This document shows, piece by piece, positions 46,495-56,295 of a stretch of 64,000 nucleotides of DNA. The notes beneath the pieces were generated by a model. The model did not search any database. It had not been told where the DNA came from and was given only the letters and a program-made list of their open reading frames with translations. Every line of letters starts with the position of its first letter. Position 1 is the first letter of the stretch. The DNA is taken from positions 2,090,840 to 2,154,839 of the forward strand of contig NZ_MSCO01000001.1 in assembly GCF_002954705.1 (NCBI RefSeq). The letters are read 5' to 3'. The stretch comes from Aliivibrio sifiae. GTDB lineage: Bacteria > Pseudomonadota > Gammaproteobacteria > Enterobacterales > Vibrionaceae. The translations under genes and the position numbers were made by a program.

Positions 46495-47553
46495 CTACTC
46501 TTCTTCCGTTTTCACTTTAGGTGCATTATTTGATTTTTCAATCATCGCAGCTAAAACTGGAACAACAGAATCCAACGTTGCTTCATCTACAGGCTTACCA
46601 GCAGCATCTGTAACATTAATCGATGTTCGGTTACCTAAATCACCTAATAATAGATTATAAGTGCGGCCTTCAAAAGCCAATGGCTTCGTTCCTATTTCTT
46701 TCCAATATTCATCATCAGGCTCTCTATATTTTACCTTAATGGTACCTTGAGAACGGTTTCTATCTTCAATTTCTAACCCCATCATTGGTAGTAATTCACC
46801 AAGACGTTCCCAGAAAATATTATAAGGCGCACGAGCAATAATAATTGGAAGACCACTTCTATCTTGTCCCATAGAAATAGGAATACGCTTCACTAATTCC
46901 TCAGCACGAATACGCGCTTCTTCACGCAATTGAGCATCGTAAGCTGACGTTACTAAATTTGTCATCAAGATGTTGTAACGCGCTTTATTAGCCAAAGTAA
47001 CGTCTGTTTTCTTACCATCTACTTGCCAATCAATCAGTGATATTTGGAAACCAGAACGTCTATTTTGACTTAGTTTATTGATCTTATAGCGAGCACCAAA
47101 CTCATGGTCTTCATCTTCTGAGTTCCACTTTATCCAATCCGTTTCTAATTCAGAATCAGTTTGCACTTTTAAACCGATATCGCGTTTTTTAATTAAAGTT
47201 AACACGGTCTGCCAAAGTTTATCGACCTCTTCTTCTTTAATCAGCCAAACAGTCACTTCTCCATTTAACTCTTCAACTCGAGCACCAGGAATAAGCTCAA
47301 GAACCTGCTGAGGTGGACGAATATCGACATTTTTACCAATACCACCAATAAATTCTCCTTGAGGGATATCATATTGAGGATAAAACTCAGGTTTAGCATC
47401 AGCAGGTTGCTTCCACTCAACGAGCGGCGGCGTATCCAAATACTTAAAGTCTTGCTTAGCTTGGCGACGCTCTGTTGGACTGCTTGAACATGCTGATAAA
47501 ACAGCAATCATTAATGATCCAACAACAAAGCGAGTGTTCACTTTCATTTTCAA
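46495..47553 (-). CDS. bamC: Outer-membrane assembly lipoprotein BamC
   Basis: BamC is a lipoprotein of the BAM complex that folds outer-membrane beta-barrel proteins. The 352-residue precursor has a lipobox (SLMIAVLSACSSSP). The conserved unstructured N-terminus (QDFKYLDTPPLVEWKQPADAKPEFYPQYDIP) and two helix-grip domains follow. It begins 5 bases after dapA on the same strand, the standard dapA-bamC pair. Confidence 0.96.
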   Translation of the reverse strand: MKMKVNTRFVVGSLMIAVLSACSSSPTERRQAKQDFKYLDTPPLVEWKQPADAKPEFYPQYDIPQGEFIGGIGKNVDIRPPQQVLELIPGARVEELNGEVTVWLIKEEEVDKLWQTVLTLIKKRDIGLKVQTDSELETDWIKWNSEDEDHEFGARYKINKLSQNRRSGFQISLIDWQVDGKKTDVTLANKARYNILMTNLVTSAYDAQLREEARIRAEELVKRIPISMGQDRSGLPIIIARAPYNIFWERLGELLPMMGLEIEDRNRSQGTIKVKYREPDDEYWKEIGTKPLAFEGRTYNLLLGDLGNRTSINVTDAAGKPVDEATLDSVVPVLAAMIEKSNNAPKVKTEEE

Positions 47554-47558
47554 TCCTA

Positions 47559-48440
47559 TTATTTCAACACACCAGCACTAATTAAGGCTTGTTCAACCAC
47601 AGGCTGTAATGATGAGCTTAGCTCCGTCAATGGTAAACGAATATCTGAATGAGTAATCATACCTAAACGATGTGCTGCCCATTTCACAGGAATTGGGTTT
47701 GCTTCAACGAATAAATCTTTATGTAGTGGCATTAAGCGTTGGTTAATCACTTCCGCTTCTTCAAACTTACCTTGAGCCGCTAGTGCGAACATCGTTGCCA
47801 TCTCTTTTGCTGCAATATTTGAGGTTACCGAAATAACACCGTGACCGCCTAACTTAACAAAATCAAGCGCCGTTGCATCATCACCACTAAGTTGGATAAA
47901 TTTTTCGCCACAAAGTTCACGAGTAAGTGCAACTCTATCTAGATCAGCCGTTGCATCTTTTAGTGCAACAATGTTGTCAAACTCTGACAGACGAGCAACC
48001 GTTTCTGGTAACAAATCAACCGCAGTACGTCCGGGTACATTATAAAGGATCTGAGGAATGTCTGTTGCTTCAGAAATCGCTTTATAATGCTGGAACAAAC
48101 CTTCTTGTGTTGGTTTGTTATAGTAAGGCGTCACACTTAAACAGCCAGCAACACCTGAGTCATGGAAAAGCTTACTAAATGTTACCGCCTCATGAGTGGC
48201 ATTAGCACCAGTACCTGCAATAACAGGAATACGTCCATCTGCAAACTCTAGTGTTTTCATTACTAGTTTGACATGCTCTTCTACACTTAATGTCGCTGAC
48301 TCTCCCGTTGTACCCACAGCAACGATGCCATTTGTACCGGCATCAATATGATAATCAACAAGATTTTTTAAGCTGGTGTAATCTACTTCACCATCAGTAT
48401 CTAATGGTGTTACTAATGCGACAATGCTACCTGAGAACAT
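47559..48440 (-). CDS. dapA: 4-hydroxy-tetrahydrodipicolinate synthase DapA
   Basis: DapA condenses pyruvate and aspartate semialdehyde in the lysine/diaminopimelate pathway. The 293-residue barrel has the Schiff-base Lys at about 161 ([13 protein letters not shown]) and Tyr at about 133 ([12 protein letters not shown]). The substrate loop [10 protein letters not shown] is present. It is first of dapA-bamC and divergent from gcvR. Confidence 0.97.
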   Translation of the reverse strand: MFSGSIVALVTPLDTDGEVDYTSLKNLVDYHIDAGTNGIVAVGTTGESATLSVEEHVKLVMKTLEFADGRIPVIAGTGANATHEAVTFSKLFHDSGVAGCLSVTPYYNKPTQEGLFQHYKAISEATDIPQILYNVPGRTAVDLLPETVARLSEFDNIVALKDATADLDRVALTRELCGEKFIQLSGDDATALDFVKLGGHGVISVTSNIAAKEMATMFALAAQGKFEEAEVINQRLMPLHKDLFVEANPIPVKWAAHRLGMITHSDIRLPLTELSSSLQPVVEQALISAGVLK

Positions 48441-48714
48441 ATCCTTCTCCCTTTTATCTTAGCTTGAACGTGTAAACTAATTTTGTTATTCATTAATATC
48501 ATTGCAAAGAGTCATCGTCCTTGACCATGATGTTTTATCTGGTTTTCATCTTCTTATGCAATGAGCAAAATCATTCACTCAATATACCTCAAGGATATTA
48601 CATAAGAGCCTATGTTGTAGAGTCTTTTTTTTGACGATTGTTCACTATTGCTTGCTTATCACACAATCACTTGCGTGTTAGTATTGGGTTATCTTTTTCA
48701 ACAACGAGCTTTTT

Positions 48715-49248
48715 ATGCCTCAATACCTTGTAATTACCGCGGTCGGTACAGACAGACCTGGTATCTCTAATAAGGTGACTCGCCTTGTCACTGAGTCAAG
48801 CTGCAATATCGTAGATAGCCGTATCGCCTCATTTGGTAATGAGTTTACATTAATCATGTTGTTGTCTGGCACAGCGAACGCGATTTCTCGTATTGAAAAT
48901 ACCCTACCTTTACTTGGACAACAGCATGATTTAACGACCATGATGAAACGAACCTCTCCCCATCAAGAGAAAGATATTTTCTATACGATTGATGCGTTCG
49001 TTGAATCAGAAGATCGTCCGGGCTTAACTGAGAAATTTACTGACTTCCTAGCAAATCGAGACATCGATTTAAAAACGCTAAGTGCGCAAACCCTTAAAAA
49101 GGGAGAGCACCAAAATACTTTTCAAATTCAAATCACCGCAGAGATCTTTCAAGAATGTCATATTATGGAGATCCAAGAAGAGTTTGAATCTCTATGTGAT
49201 TTATTAAGTGTCAGCGGTAAAATTAATTTTTATAAAAATTCCCTCTAA
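48715..49248 (+). CDS. gcvR: Glycine cleavage regulator GcvR
   Basis: GcvR binds GcvA and turns off the glycine cleavage operon when glycine is low. The 177-residue product has two ACT domains. One is near the N-terminus (YLVITAVGTDRPGISNKVTRLVTESSCNIVDSR) and one follows at about residue 90 (YTIDAFVESEDRPGLTEKFTDFLANRDID). The length is a little shorter than E. coli GcvR. It is 29 bases upstream of bcp, the same order as in E. coli, and divergent from dapA. Confidence 0.92.
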   Translation: MPQYLVITAVGTDRPGISNKVTRLVTESSCNIVDSRIASFGNEFTLIMLLSGTANAISRIENTLPLLGQQHDLTTMMKRTSPHQEKDIFYTIDAFVESEDRPGLTEKFTDFLANRDIDLKTLSAQTLKKGEHQNTFQIQITAEIFQECHIMEIQEEFESLCDLLSVSGKINFYKNSL

Positions 49249-49277
49249 TAATAAAAAGTAATTCAAAAGGAAATATC

Positions 49278-49748
49278 ATGATCACACCACTAGAAGCAGG
49301 GGCTCCTGCACCAAACGTTTCACTTCTTGATCAACATGGAGAGTCTATTTCTCTTTCTGATTTAAAAGGTAAAAAGGTTTTATTTTATTTCTACCCAAAA
49401 GCAATGACTCCAGGGTGCACAGTTCAAGCTCAAGGTCTTCGTGATATTAAAGCCGAATTAGATGCCCATAATGTCGTCACTCTTGGTGTTAGTATTGATC
49501 CTGTAAAACGTTTAGGTAAATTCATCGAACGTGACGAGTTAAACTTCACATTATTATCAGATGAAGATCATGCCGCTGCTGATGCTTTTGGTGTCTGGGG
49601 TCAGAAAAAATTCATGGGGAAAACTTATGATGGATTACACCGCATTAGCTTTTTGATCAATGAAGAAGGTGTTATTGAACACGTCTTCAATAAGTTCAAG
49701 ACAAAAACTCACCACGAAGTGGTATTGGACTATTTAAACGAGAAATAA
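49278..49748 (+). CDS. bcp: Thiol peroxidase Bcp (AhpC/TSA family)
   Basis: Bcp reduces hydroperoxides with thioredoxin. The 156-residue product matches Bcp along its length (PKAMTPGCTVQAQGLRD, GVWGQKKFMGKTYDGLHRISFLI). The peroxidatic Cys is at about 47. The usual resolving Cys five residues later is Gln here (VQAQGLRD in place of VQACGLRD). The protein has no other Cys, so it must work as a one-Cys enzyme. It follows gcvR and ends at a shared terminator. Confidence 0.93.
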   Translation: MITPLEAGAPAPNVSLLDQHGESISLSDLKGKKVLFYFYPKAMTPGCTVQAQGLRDIKAELDAHNVVTLGVSIDPVKRLGKFIERDELNFTLLSDEDHAAADAFGVWGQKKFMGKTYDGLHRISFLINEEGVIEHVFNKFKTKTHHEVVLDYLNEK

Positions 49749-49767
49749 TCGTTTTAAAAACTCAAAA

Positions 49768-49804
49768 TAAAAAGGCGATGCTTATTAAAAGCACCGCCTT
49801 TTTA
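49768..49804. terminator. Bidirectional terminator between bcp and perM
   Basis: The stem AAAAAGGCGATGCT pairs with AGCACCGCCTTTTT (one mismatch) around TATTAAA. Confidence 0.88.
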
Positions 49805-49818
49805 TTTGTTAAGCTGCC

Positions 49819-50886
49819 TTATGCTTTATTAAACACTTCATCTGTTGCAGGAAGCGCTTTCCATACCGCCTTCACTAATGTTGCTAACGGAATGGCAAAG
49901 AAAACCCCCCAAAAGCCCCATAATCCACCAAACACCAGTACCGATACAATAATAGCGACCGGATGAAGGTTAACGGCTTCAGAAAAAAGTACAGGCACTA
50001 AAACATTACCATCGAGTGCTTGAATAATGCCATAAGCGACTATCAACCAATAAAAGTCAGGCGTTAATCCCCACTGAAATAGAGCAACAATAGCAATAGG
50101 AACGGTAACTGCAGCGGCTCCTATATAAGGAATCAATACAGAAAACCCAACCATTACAGCGAGCAATAAGGCATAACGTAAATCCATAATAAAGAAAGTA
50201 ATGTAGCTCACGCCACCGACAATCAGAATTTCAACTACCTTTCCTCTAATGTAATTACTGATCTGTTCATTCATCTCAACCCATACTTTTGTCGCTAAAC
50301 GACGATTCTTTGGCAGAATATTACTCATTGTTCTTACCATCTCTTCTTTATCTTTTAATAAAAAGAAAACAAGCAACGGAACAAGGATCAAATACACCCC
50401 TAACGCAGCAATACTGACTAATGATGCCAATGAGCCTTTAACCATGGTTTCGCCCATGCCAAGAACTTTGCCACGAATGGTTTCTAGTAAAGTATCAATC
50501 GATTGAGGTTGAATCAGTTCAGGGTAACGTCCCGGAAGGCTAGATAGCAAATTGTGCAATCCATTAAACATCGATGGCACATCATTAATTAAGTTACCGA
50601 CTTGATTCCAAATTGTAGGAACTAACCCAAAAACAGCCATTAACATAACGCTAATAAATAAAATAATAACGAGCATGACTGACAGTGTTCTTGGTATACC
50701 TAATTTACTCAGTTTTACCACTGGCCATTCAAGTAAATATGCAAGAACAATAGCCACCAACAAGGGAGCAATTAAATGACCAAAAAAGTAGATCGTGATA
50801 AACCCAACGATAAGAATCGCAACAAGGCTAACGGCATGAGGATCAGAAAAGCGGCGTTTATACCACTGTGTAACCATATCTAACAT
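49819..50886 (-). CDS. perM: AI-2E family transporter/permease PerM
   Basis: The 355-residue membrane protein of the AI-2E exporter family has about seven transmembrane helices. Examples are LVAILIVGFITIYFFGHLIAPLLVAIVLAYLLEW near the N-terminus and LHPVAIIVSVLVFGGLWGFWGVFFAIPLATLVKAV near the end, both typical. The substrate of PerM is not settled. In E. coli perM is also near bepA (yfgC). It lies downstream of the TusA-like gene on the same strand. Confidence 0.9.
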   Translation of the reverse strand: MLDMVTQWYKRRFSDPHAVSLVAILIVGFITIYFFGHLIAPLLVAIVLAYLLEWPVVKLSKLGIPRTLSVMLVIILFISVMLMAVFGLVPTIWNQVGNLINDVPSMFNGLHNLLSSLPGRYPELIQPQSIDTLLETIRGKVLGMGETMVKGSLASLVSIAALGVYLILVPLLVFFLLKDKEEMVRTMSNILPKNRRLATKVWVEMNEQISNYIRGKVVEILIVGGVSYITFFIMDLRYALLLAVMVGFSVLIPYIGAAAVTVPIAIVALFQWGLTPDFYWLIVAYGIIQALDGNVLVPVLFSEAVNLHPVAIIVSVLVFGGLWGFWGVFFAIPLATLVKAVWKALPATDEVFNKA

Positions 50887-50894
50887 ATTAAGTT

Positions 50895-51116
50895 CTACTT
50901 TTTTATGATGGTTAAAAGTGAGTAGGTGTCAGCATGCTCTAATTGAATATCAAATAGATGCTGTTCGAAGTATGACATCATATCGCTTAAAGACGCTTTG
51001 TCGACGACTTTGATTTGTAACATTTCATTTTTAATTAATGATTTACTGGCCCGTTTTGCTAATAACAGCGACATTGGGCAACGATGTTGTGATAAATCTA
51101 ACCTTCTGGTTTCCAT
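50895..51116 (-). CDS. TusA-like sulfurtransferase
   Basis: The 73-residue product has the SirA/TusA fold pattern. The N-terminal segment is RRLDLSQHRCPMSLLLAKRAS, with the single Cys in the CPM motif used for persulfide transfer. The family is usually CPxP, so CPMS is a variant. The C-terminus ends in a beta strand (SLLTIIKK). It is 8 bases upstream of perM, so the two are probably cotranscribed, and divergent from bepA. Confidence 0.8.
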   Translation of the reverse strand: METRRLDLSQHRCPMSLLLAKRASKSLIKNEMLQIKVVDKASLSDMMSYFEQHLFDIQLEHADTYSLLTIIKK

Positions 51117-51277
51117 TCAGCGACTCTATAGATATGATAGATTTCAATTGAAAGAGTATAAATCACATAATTACGACAAAAAAGAAACCAATTCTAAATT
51201 TGGCGCTCTTATTCATCAAGATTACGTTATTATCTCTCTATAAGAGAATGTTATTGAAAAGGATTTGTAAAAACGAC

Positions 51278-52732
51278 ATGTTCAAATTAAAAAAGCTGGC
51301 CAGTTGTTTACTGATCACCTCATTATTGACAAGTACTCTTCCCGTTTATGCAAAGAACGATTTAAATTTACCGGATATAGGGACCACAGCAGCATCAACC
51401 TTAACGATTGACCAAGAGTTAATCTATGGTGATGCATATATGCGTATGCTTCGAGCAAGCCAGCCTGTTATTAACGATCCTGTTTTAGCTGAATATGTTC
51501 AAGTCCTAGGGCATCGATTAGTCGCAAATGCGAGCGATGTAAAAACCCCTTTTCATTTTTTCTTAATTAATAATAGAGAAATTAATGCCTTTGCCTTTTT
51601 TGGCGGTTACGTAGCACTTCATTCTGGGTTATTTTTATACGCCCAATCAGAAAGTGAATTAGCCTCTGTTGTCGCTCACGAAATTGCACATATAACTCAA
51701 CGCCACTTAGCTCGTAGTATGGAAGATCAAGCAAGGCGCTCACCAGCTACTGTAGCTGCACTTATTGGATCTTTACTATTAGCAATAGCAGCTCCAGAAG
51801 CAGGAATAGCAGCAATTCATGCAACCACTGCCGGGGCGATGCAAAGTTCAATTAACTACACTCGTAGTAATGAGAAAGAGGCAGATAGGTTTGGTATTGA
51901 TACTTTAGCTAAATCAGGTTTTGATGTCTCAGCGATGCCTCGATTTTTCTCTCGCCTAGCTGATCAATACCGCTATGCAAGCACACCACCACCCATGCTA
52001 CTAACCCACCCGCTGCCAACGTCTCGTATTACCGACAGTAGAGAAAGAGCACAACAGTACCCTATGCGCCGAGTAAATACCTCATTACGCTATCATCTTG
52101 CGCGGTCTCGCATTGTTGCACGCTTTGCTGGTATTGACAGTGGCGCAGCTCTAGACTGGTTTTCTCGTAAATCAAAAACTCACAATAACGATATTAAACA
52201 AGCGCTAAATTACGGCAGAGCGCTAGTGTATATTGATTCAAAACAATATGACAAAGCACAACCAATCATGAATGATCTATTAAGAAAAGATCCTCTTAAT
52301 ACATTTTATATTGATGCGGCTACCGATTTAGATCTCTATACAAAAAAAAATCAGCAAGCAGTTAAACGCTTAAAAGACAGCTTAGTGCAATTACCAAATA
52401 ACCCAGTATTAACGATTAACTATGCTCACGCTCTTGCGGAATCCAATAAACTGTCAGAAGCCATACGTGTTTTACAGCGTTATACTCATGATTATCCAGA
52501 TGACCCTACAGGATGGCAGTTACTTTCTAAGGCCTACCATGACAATGGCAGTACTAATGGTGAATTAGCCGCAAGGGCAGAAGTATATGCCTTAAAGGGT
52601 ATGTGGAATAAAGCCCTCAGCAATTATACTCAAGCAAGTCAATTGGTTGAGTTTGGAAGTTTAGACCAAGCTAGATACGACGCAAGAATTGATCAGCTCC
52701 GTCTATCACGAGAACGTTTTAGCACCTTATAA
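51278..52732 (+). CDS. bepA: Periplasmic metalloprotease/chaperone BepA
   Basis: BepA degrades stalled outer-membrane proteins and helps assembly of LptD. I place the start at the ATG at 51278 (MFKLKKLASCLLITSLLTSTLPVYA), which gives a proper signal peptide. The frame is open further upstream. The 484-residue product has the M48 zinc motif HEIAH at about 134-138 (VVAHEIAHITQRH). A C-terminal TPR region (from about residue 290) follows. It lies upstream of arsC, as yfgC-yfgD in E. coli. Confidence 0.94.
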   Translation: MFKLKKLASCLLITSLLTSTLPVYAKNDLNLPDIGTTAASTLTIDQELIYGDAYMRMLRASQPVINDPVLAEYVQVLGHRLVANASDVKTPFHFFLINNREINAFAFFGGYVALHSGLFLYAQSESELASVVAHEIAHITQRHLARSMEDQARRSPATVAALIGSLLLAIAAPEAGIAAIHATTAGAMQSSINYTRSNEKEADRFGIDTLAKSGFDVSAMPRFFSRLADQYRYASTPPPMLLTHPLPTSRITDSRERAQQYPMRRVNTSLRYHLARSRIVARFAGIDSGAALDWFSRKSKTHNNDIKQALNYGRALVYIDSKQYDKAQPIMNDLLRKDPLNTFYIDAATDLDLYTKKNQQAVKRLKDSLVQLPNNPVLTINYAHALAESNKLSEAIRVLQRYTHDYPDDPTGWQLLSKAYHDNGSTNGELAARAEVYALKGMWNKALSNYTQASQLVEFGSLDQARYDARIDQLRLSRERFSTL

Positions 52733-52747
52733 TCAAAAGGAAAAAAT

Positions 52748-53098
52748 ATGTCTGTTGTTATTTTTCACAACCCTCGTTGTTCAAAAAGTCGTGAAACCTT
52801 AGCGTTACTTGAAGAAAGAGGAATTACTCCAAATGTGGTTAAATATTTAGAAGAAGCACCGAGTACTGATGCATTAAAAGCACTATTTTCTCAATTAGGT
52901 TTTACTTCTGTTCGTGACATGATGAGAACAAAAGAAACTGAATATAAAGAACAAAATCTAGGTGATAGCTCTGTGACTGACGAACAGTTATTTGAAGCAA
53001 TGGCACGAACACCAAAGCTAATGGAGCGTCCAATAGTAGTTAACAATAACCAAGCAAGAATGGGACGTCCACCCGAGAAAGTATTAGAAATTTTATAA
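52748..53098 (+). CDS. arsC: ArsC-family arsenate reductase-like protein (YfgD type)
   Basis: The 116-residue product has the glutaredoxin-dependent ArsC pattern. The active Cys at about 11 lies in FHNPRCSKSRETLALLEERG. The arginine region RTPKLMERPIVVNNNQARMGRPPEKV is also conserved. It may reduce arsenate or another thiol substrate; no other ars genes are near. It follows bepA by 15 bases and precedes the DUF2069 gene. Confidence 0.9.
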   Translation: MSVVIFHNPRCSKSRETLALLEERGITPNVVKYLEEAPSTDALKALFSQLGFTSVRDMMRTKETEYKEQNLGDSSVTDEQLFEAMARTPKLMERPIVVNNNQARMGRPPEKVLEIL

Positions 53099-53118
53099 AA
53101 CAACACCAAGGAAAAGAC

Positions 53119-53553
53119 ATGGATTCAGTTGCAATGAGCGCAGAGACGAAGCGCTACCGTTTACTTGCTTTGTTTTGTAATTTAGCACTACTCATTTTTA
53201 TTACACTTTGGCATAGTACATTCTCCCCCCACCCATTAATTAACCCTTATGGCGTGACTGTGGCATGGATAATTCCTATGCTGTTTCCGTTAAAGGGCAT
53301 AATTCAAGGTAAGCCTTACACTCATGCTTGGGCTAACTTTATTTTAATGTTTTATTTTTTACATGGTTTAACCATTCTTTGGCTTGATGAAGGCGAACGA
53401 TACTTTGCACTGATTGAGGTAATTCTTACTACAGGTGCGTTTGTAGGTAATATTTATTACGCTCGCCTTCGAGGTAAAGAGCTCGGATTAAAACTGAAAC
53501 GTTTATCTGAAGTTGAAAAAATAGAAAAAGCAAAATTCACTGAAGGTGAATAA
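53119..53553 (+). CDS. DUF2069 membrane protein
   Basis: The 144-residue product has about four transmembrane helices (LLALFCNLALLIFITLWHSTF, VTVAWIIPMLFPLKGIIQGK, then HAWANFILMFYFLHGLTILW) and a basic tail. The patterns LxGxxxGKPYTHAWANFIxxxYFxHGxT fit DUF2069. The function is unknown. It is 20 bases after arsC and ends the bepA-arsC run. Confidence 0.88.
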   Translation: MDSVAMSAETKRYRLLALFCNLALLIFITLWHSTFSPHPLINPYGVTVAWIIPMLFPLKGIIQGKPYTHAWANFILMFYFLHGLTILWLDEGERYFALIEVILTTGAFVGNIYYARLRGKELGLKLKRLSEVEKIEKAKFTEGE

Positions 53554-53562
53554 TTAAACATA

Positions 53563-53592
53563 AAAAAAGGTTACTCTAGAGTCACCTTTTTA
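53563..53592. terminator. Bidirectional terminator between the DUF2069 and DUF2066 genes
   Basis: A near-perfect palindrome (AAAAAGGT-T-ACTC with GAGT-C-ACCTTTTT) lies between converging genes. Confidence 0.87.
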
Positions 53593-53607
53593 TTTAACTA
53601 AAATCGA

Positions 53608-54771
53608 TTAATTTGCGCTTAATTGATACTGATGAATCACTAGTTTTTTCACTTCTAATTCATCGACCAAAGCACTCTCTTCTACGATAGGCGCCTCTTC
53701 TTTAAGTTCAGGTTCAGCTGTATCTTTCGTTACTTCAGTGGTTAATTCAGAACTGATGTCCTTATTAACGATAGGTTCTTCAGGCACCAATGATATACGA
53801 GTATTTTTACTTAATAATTCATCATTAAATTGTTGATAGTCACCTAATAGGCTTAATGTATAGGTAACTTTATCACCTTGAATTGTATCAACTTGAACAC
53901 TAGCAACTGAGTTCATCTGCTTTAATAACTTCTCTAAAATGAAGAAAGCTCTTGTTGTATGAATCCCTTTAATCGATACAACTTCAGAATCACTAGCAAC
54001 AGCACCTAAATTTTTCGTATAAGTTTGAGCAAAATAATCACTAACCTCGTTAACCATATCTGCTAATTGAACAGCACCTGATGATTTGCCTTCAATTGGT
54101 TTTTTCGATGTCGTCGTAAGGTATTGAGGAGTCGTATCAAACAACGTCCAACTTGAGCTATTACCACGAACTTTAACCACTAAGATAGCTTGAGGATTAT
54201 AACGCTCACTCGCATCTGCAATTGGCTTTTTAAAGTTACCCCACAAATCTGGAATTTCGATAGATGTTACATCATCAAAATCTCCTACAGGAAACATAAC
54301 CGGTAAACCACGTTCATTTGCAGCATTCTTAATACGAGTGATTAATGAATTGTTTGATTGTTCCCAAATGACGCTTCTCTGATAATTATATTCATTGACG
54401 ACCCAAACTAATACGGGTTTACGCGGAGTCTCCCAAATACTCTGTTCTGCTTGCATTAACAAGTTTAGAACCATACTTGAGTTGTAACCTAGTTTCATAC
54501 CACGAGGGGCGTCATCATGTTCAACAAAGCTCATTTGAGTTACGTAACGATCACTTCGTGTTAACGCCTTTTTTATCACTTCGTTTTCAGCAATTTCCTG
54601 TTGACCAGAAACTTTGATCAATACATTCACCAAGCCTTCTTCTTTAGCTAAACTTTCTGCTTTCTCTGCATCAGTTAATTGCACTTCGGTATGATAAAGA
54701 TCCGTTTGCTGCTGCGCAAAAACAGGGCTAGCAATCATACACATTAATAAACACAAGATACGTAACATCAA
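53608..54771 (-). CDS. DUF2066 exported protein
   Basis: The 387-residue precursor has a signal peptide (MMLRILCLLMCMIASPVFA). The DUF2066 domain follows (LYHTEVQLTDAEKAESLAKEEGLVNVLIKVSGQQEIAENE). The middle contains KPVLVWVVNEYNYQRSVIWEQSNNSLITRIKNAANERGLPVMFPVGDFDD, conserved in this family. The acidic C-terminus (about residues 340-385) is low in complexity. The function is unknown. It stands alone, convergent with the DUF2069 gene and divergent from uraA. Confidence 0.85.
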   Translation of the reverse strand: MMLRILCLLMCMIASPVFAQQQTDLYHTEVQLTDAEKAESLAKEEGLVNVLIKVSGQQEIAENEVIKKALTRSDRYVTQMSFVEHDDAPRGMKLGYNSSMVLNLLMQAEQSIWETPRKPVLVWVVNEYNYQRSVIWEQSNNSLITRIKNAANERGLPVMFPVGDFDDVTSIEIPDLWGNFKKPIADASERYNPQAILVVKVRGNSSSWTLFDTTPQYLTTTSKKPIEGKSSGAVQLADMVNEVSDYFAQTYTKNLGAVASDSEVVSIKGIHTTRAFFILEKLLKQMNSVASVQVDTIQGDKVTYTLSLLGDYQQFNDELLSKNTRISLVPEEPIVNKDISSELTTEVTKDTAEPELKEEAPIVEESALVDELEVKKLVIHQYQLSAN

Positions 54772-54968
54772 ACAACCTATAATTACTTTTATAATTTACC
54801 GCCGATAATAAGGGCTATCCTATTATTCAGCAAGGATTCGAATTGACTCAGATCTAACTTTCAAGCTATTAGAGTAATACTTTCTGGAAAAGTTTTATTT
54901 TTTCACGAGTGAAATCAAGATATTTATTGCTCAAATAATGATAGAATCCCTCAAATTCATTACTGGAA

Positions 54969-56225
54969 ATGGAAATGCTATACAATTTATTCCAAGGTTT
55001 TCAAATGCTGTTTGTTGCATTTGGTGCCCTTGTCCTAGTTCCTCTTCTTACTGGCTTAGACCCTAACGTGGCTCTTTTTGGTGCTGGTATTGGTACTCTT
55101 CTCTTTCAATTAGTTACTCGTCGCTCTGTTCCTATCTTCCTCGCTTCTTCTTTCGCTTTTATCGCTCCAATTATCTACGGAACTCAAACATGGGGTATTC
55201 CAGCTACCATGGGCGGACTAATGGTCGCAGGGTTAGTGTATGTTGCATTAGGCGCGGTAATTAAAGTTAGAGGTGTCGCGTTTATTCATAAATTATTACC
55301 TCCTGTGGTTGTTGGCCCAGTAATTATGGTAATTGGTTTAGGCTTAGCTCCTACAGCTGTGAATATGGCGTTAGGAAAGACTGGTGATGGGGCTTATCAA
55401 TTAGTTGATGGACAACTCGCCTTTTGGATAGCTGCAGCTTCATTATTTACAACTATTGGCGTTAGTGTTTTCTCTAAAGGTTTCTTTAAATTATTACCGA
55501 TCCTTTCAGGCATCATTGTTGGTTATTCATTAAGTTTAATGTTTGGTATCGTCGATTTTACGCCTGTACACCAAGCCGCTTGGTTTGCCCTACCTAATTT
55601 CACTTATCCTGAATTTAATATCAATGCGATATTATTTATGATCCCAGTAGCTATCGCCCCAGCAGTTGAACATGTCGGTGACATGTTAGCGATTTCAAAC
55701 GTTACCGGTAAAGATTATCTGAAAAAGCCTGGCCTACATCGCACGATTACAGGTGACGGTATTGCAACAATGGCAGCCTCTCTTATCGGCGCGCCACCGA
55801 ACACAACTTACAGTGAAGTAACGGGCGCAGTAATGCTAACAAAAGCATTTAACCCAGTGATCATGACATGGGCTGCTGTATGCGCCATTGTTCTTGCTCT
55901 AGTTGGAAAATTAGGCGCTATGCTACAAACCATCCCTGTTCCGGTTATGGGTGGCATCATGATCTTACTCTTTGGTTCTATCGCTACGGTAGGTCTAAAT
56001 ACACTGATTAAAAACCAAGTTGATTTACATAAAGCACGTAATCTAACAATCGTTGGCGTAACTTTAGTCTTTGGTATTGGCGGTATGGCTGTAGGTATTG
56101 GTGACTTTAACTTACAAGGCGTAAGTCTTTGTGGGATTGTCGCTATTGCACTTAATTTAATTCTTCCTAATAACTTAGGCGAAAGCCATGTTGTTGATAA
56201 TGCTCAAATGGAAGAAGACAAATAG
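54969..56225 (+). CDS. uraA: Uracil permease UraA
   Basis: UraA imports uracil with protons. The 418-residue product is a 14-helix NCS2 transporter. It has the family motifs PAVEHVGDMLAISNVTGKDYLKKPGLHRTITGDGIATMAASLIGAPPNTTYSE, which carry the substrate-contacting Glu in helix 8. It is convergent with upp, the enzyme that converts imported uracil, with a shared terminator between them. Confidence 0.94.
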   Translation: MEMLYNLFQGFQMLFVAFGALVLVPLLTGLDPNVALFGAGIGTLLFQLVTRRSVPIFLASSFAFIAPIIYGTQTWGIPATMGGLMVAGLVYVALGAVIKVRGVAFIHKLLPPVVVGPVIMVIGLGLAPTAVNMALGKTGDGAYQLVDGQLAFWIAAASLFTTIGVSVFSKGFFKLLPILSGIIVGYSLSLMFGIVDFTPVHQAAWFALPNFTYPEFNINAILFMIPVAIAPAVEHVGDMLAISNVTGKDYLKKPGLHRTITGDGIATMAASLIGAPPNTTYSEVTGAVMLTKAFNPVIMTWAAVCAIVLALVGKLGAMLQTIPVPVMGGIMILLFGSIATVGLNTLIKNQVDLHKARNLTIVGVTLVFGIGGMAVGIGDFNLQGVSLCGIVAIALNLILPNNLGESHVVDNAQMEEDK

Positions 56226-56236
56226 TTCTAGGTAAG

Positions 56237-56271
56237 AAAAGGCTTGATGATTAATACATCAAGCCTTTTTT
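56237..56271. terminator. Bidirectional terminator between uraA and upp
   Basis: A 13-bp perfect stem (AAAAGGCTTGATG with CATCAAGCCTTTT) has a 7-base loop. Confidence 0.9.
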
Positions 56272-56295
56272 AATTCTTAACTTAAGTAACTAAAA

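Noticed and set aside
54801..54808. GCCGATAA sequence upstream of uraA that looks like a sigma-28 -10 box
   Set aside because: There is no TAAA-like -35 at the right distance (ATTA is found), and uraA has no link to the flagellar regulon.
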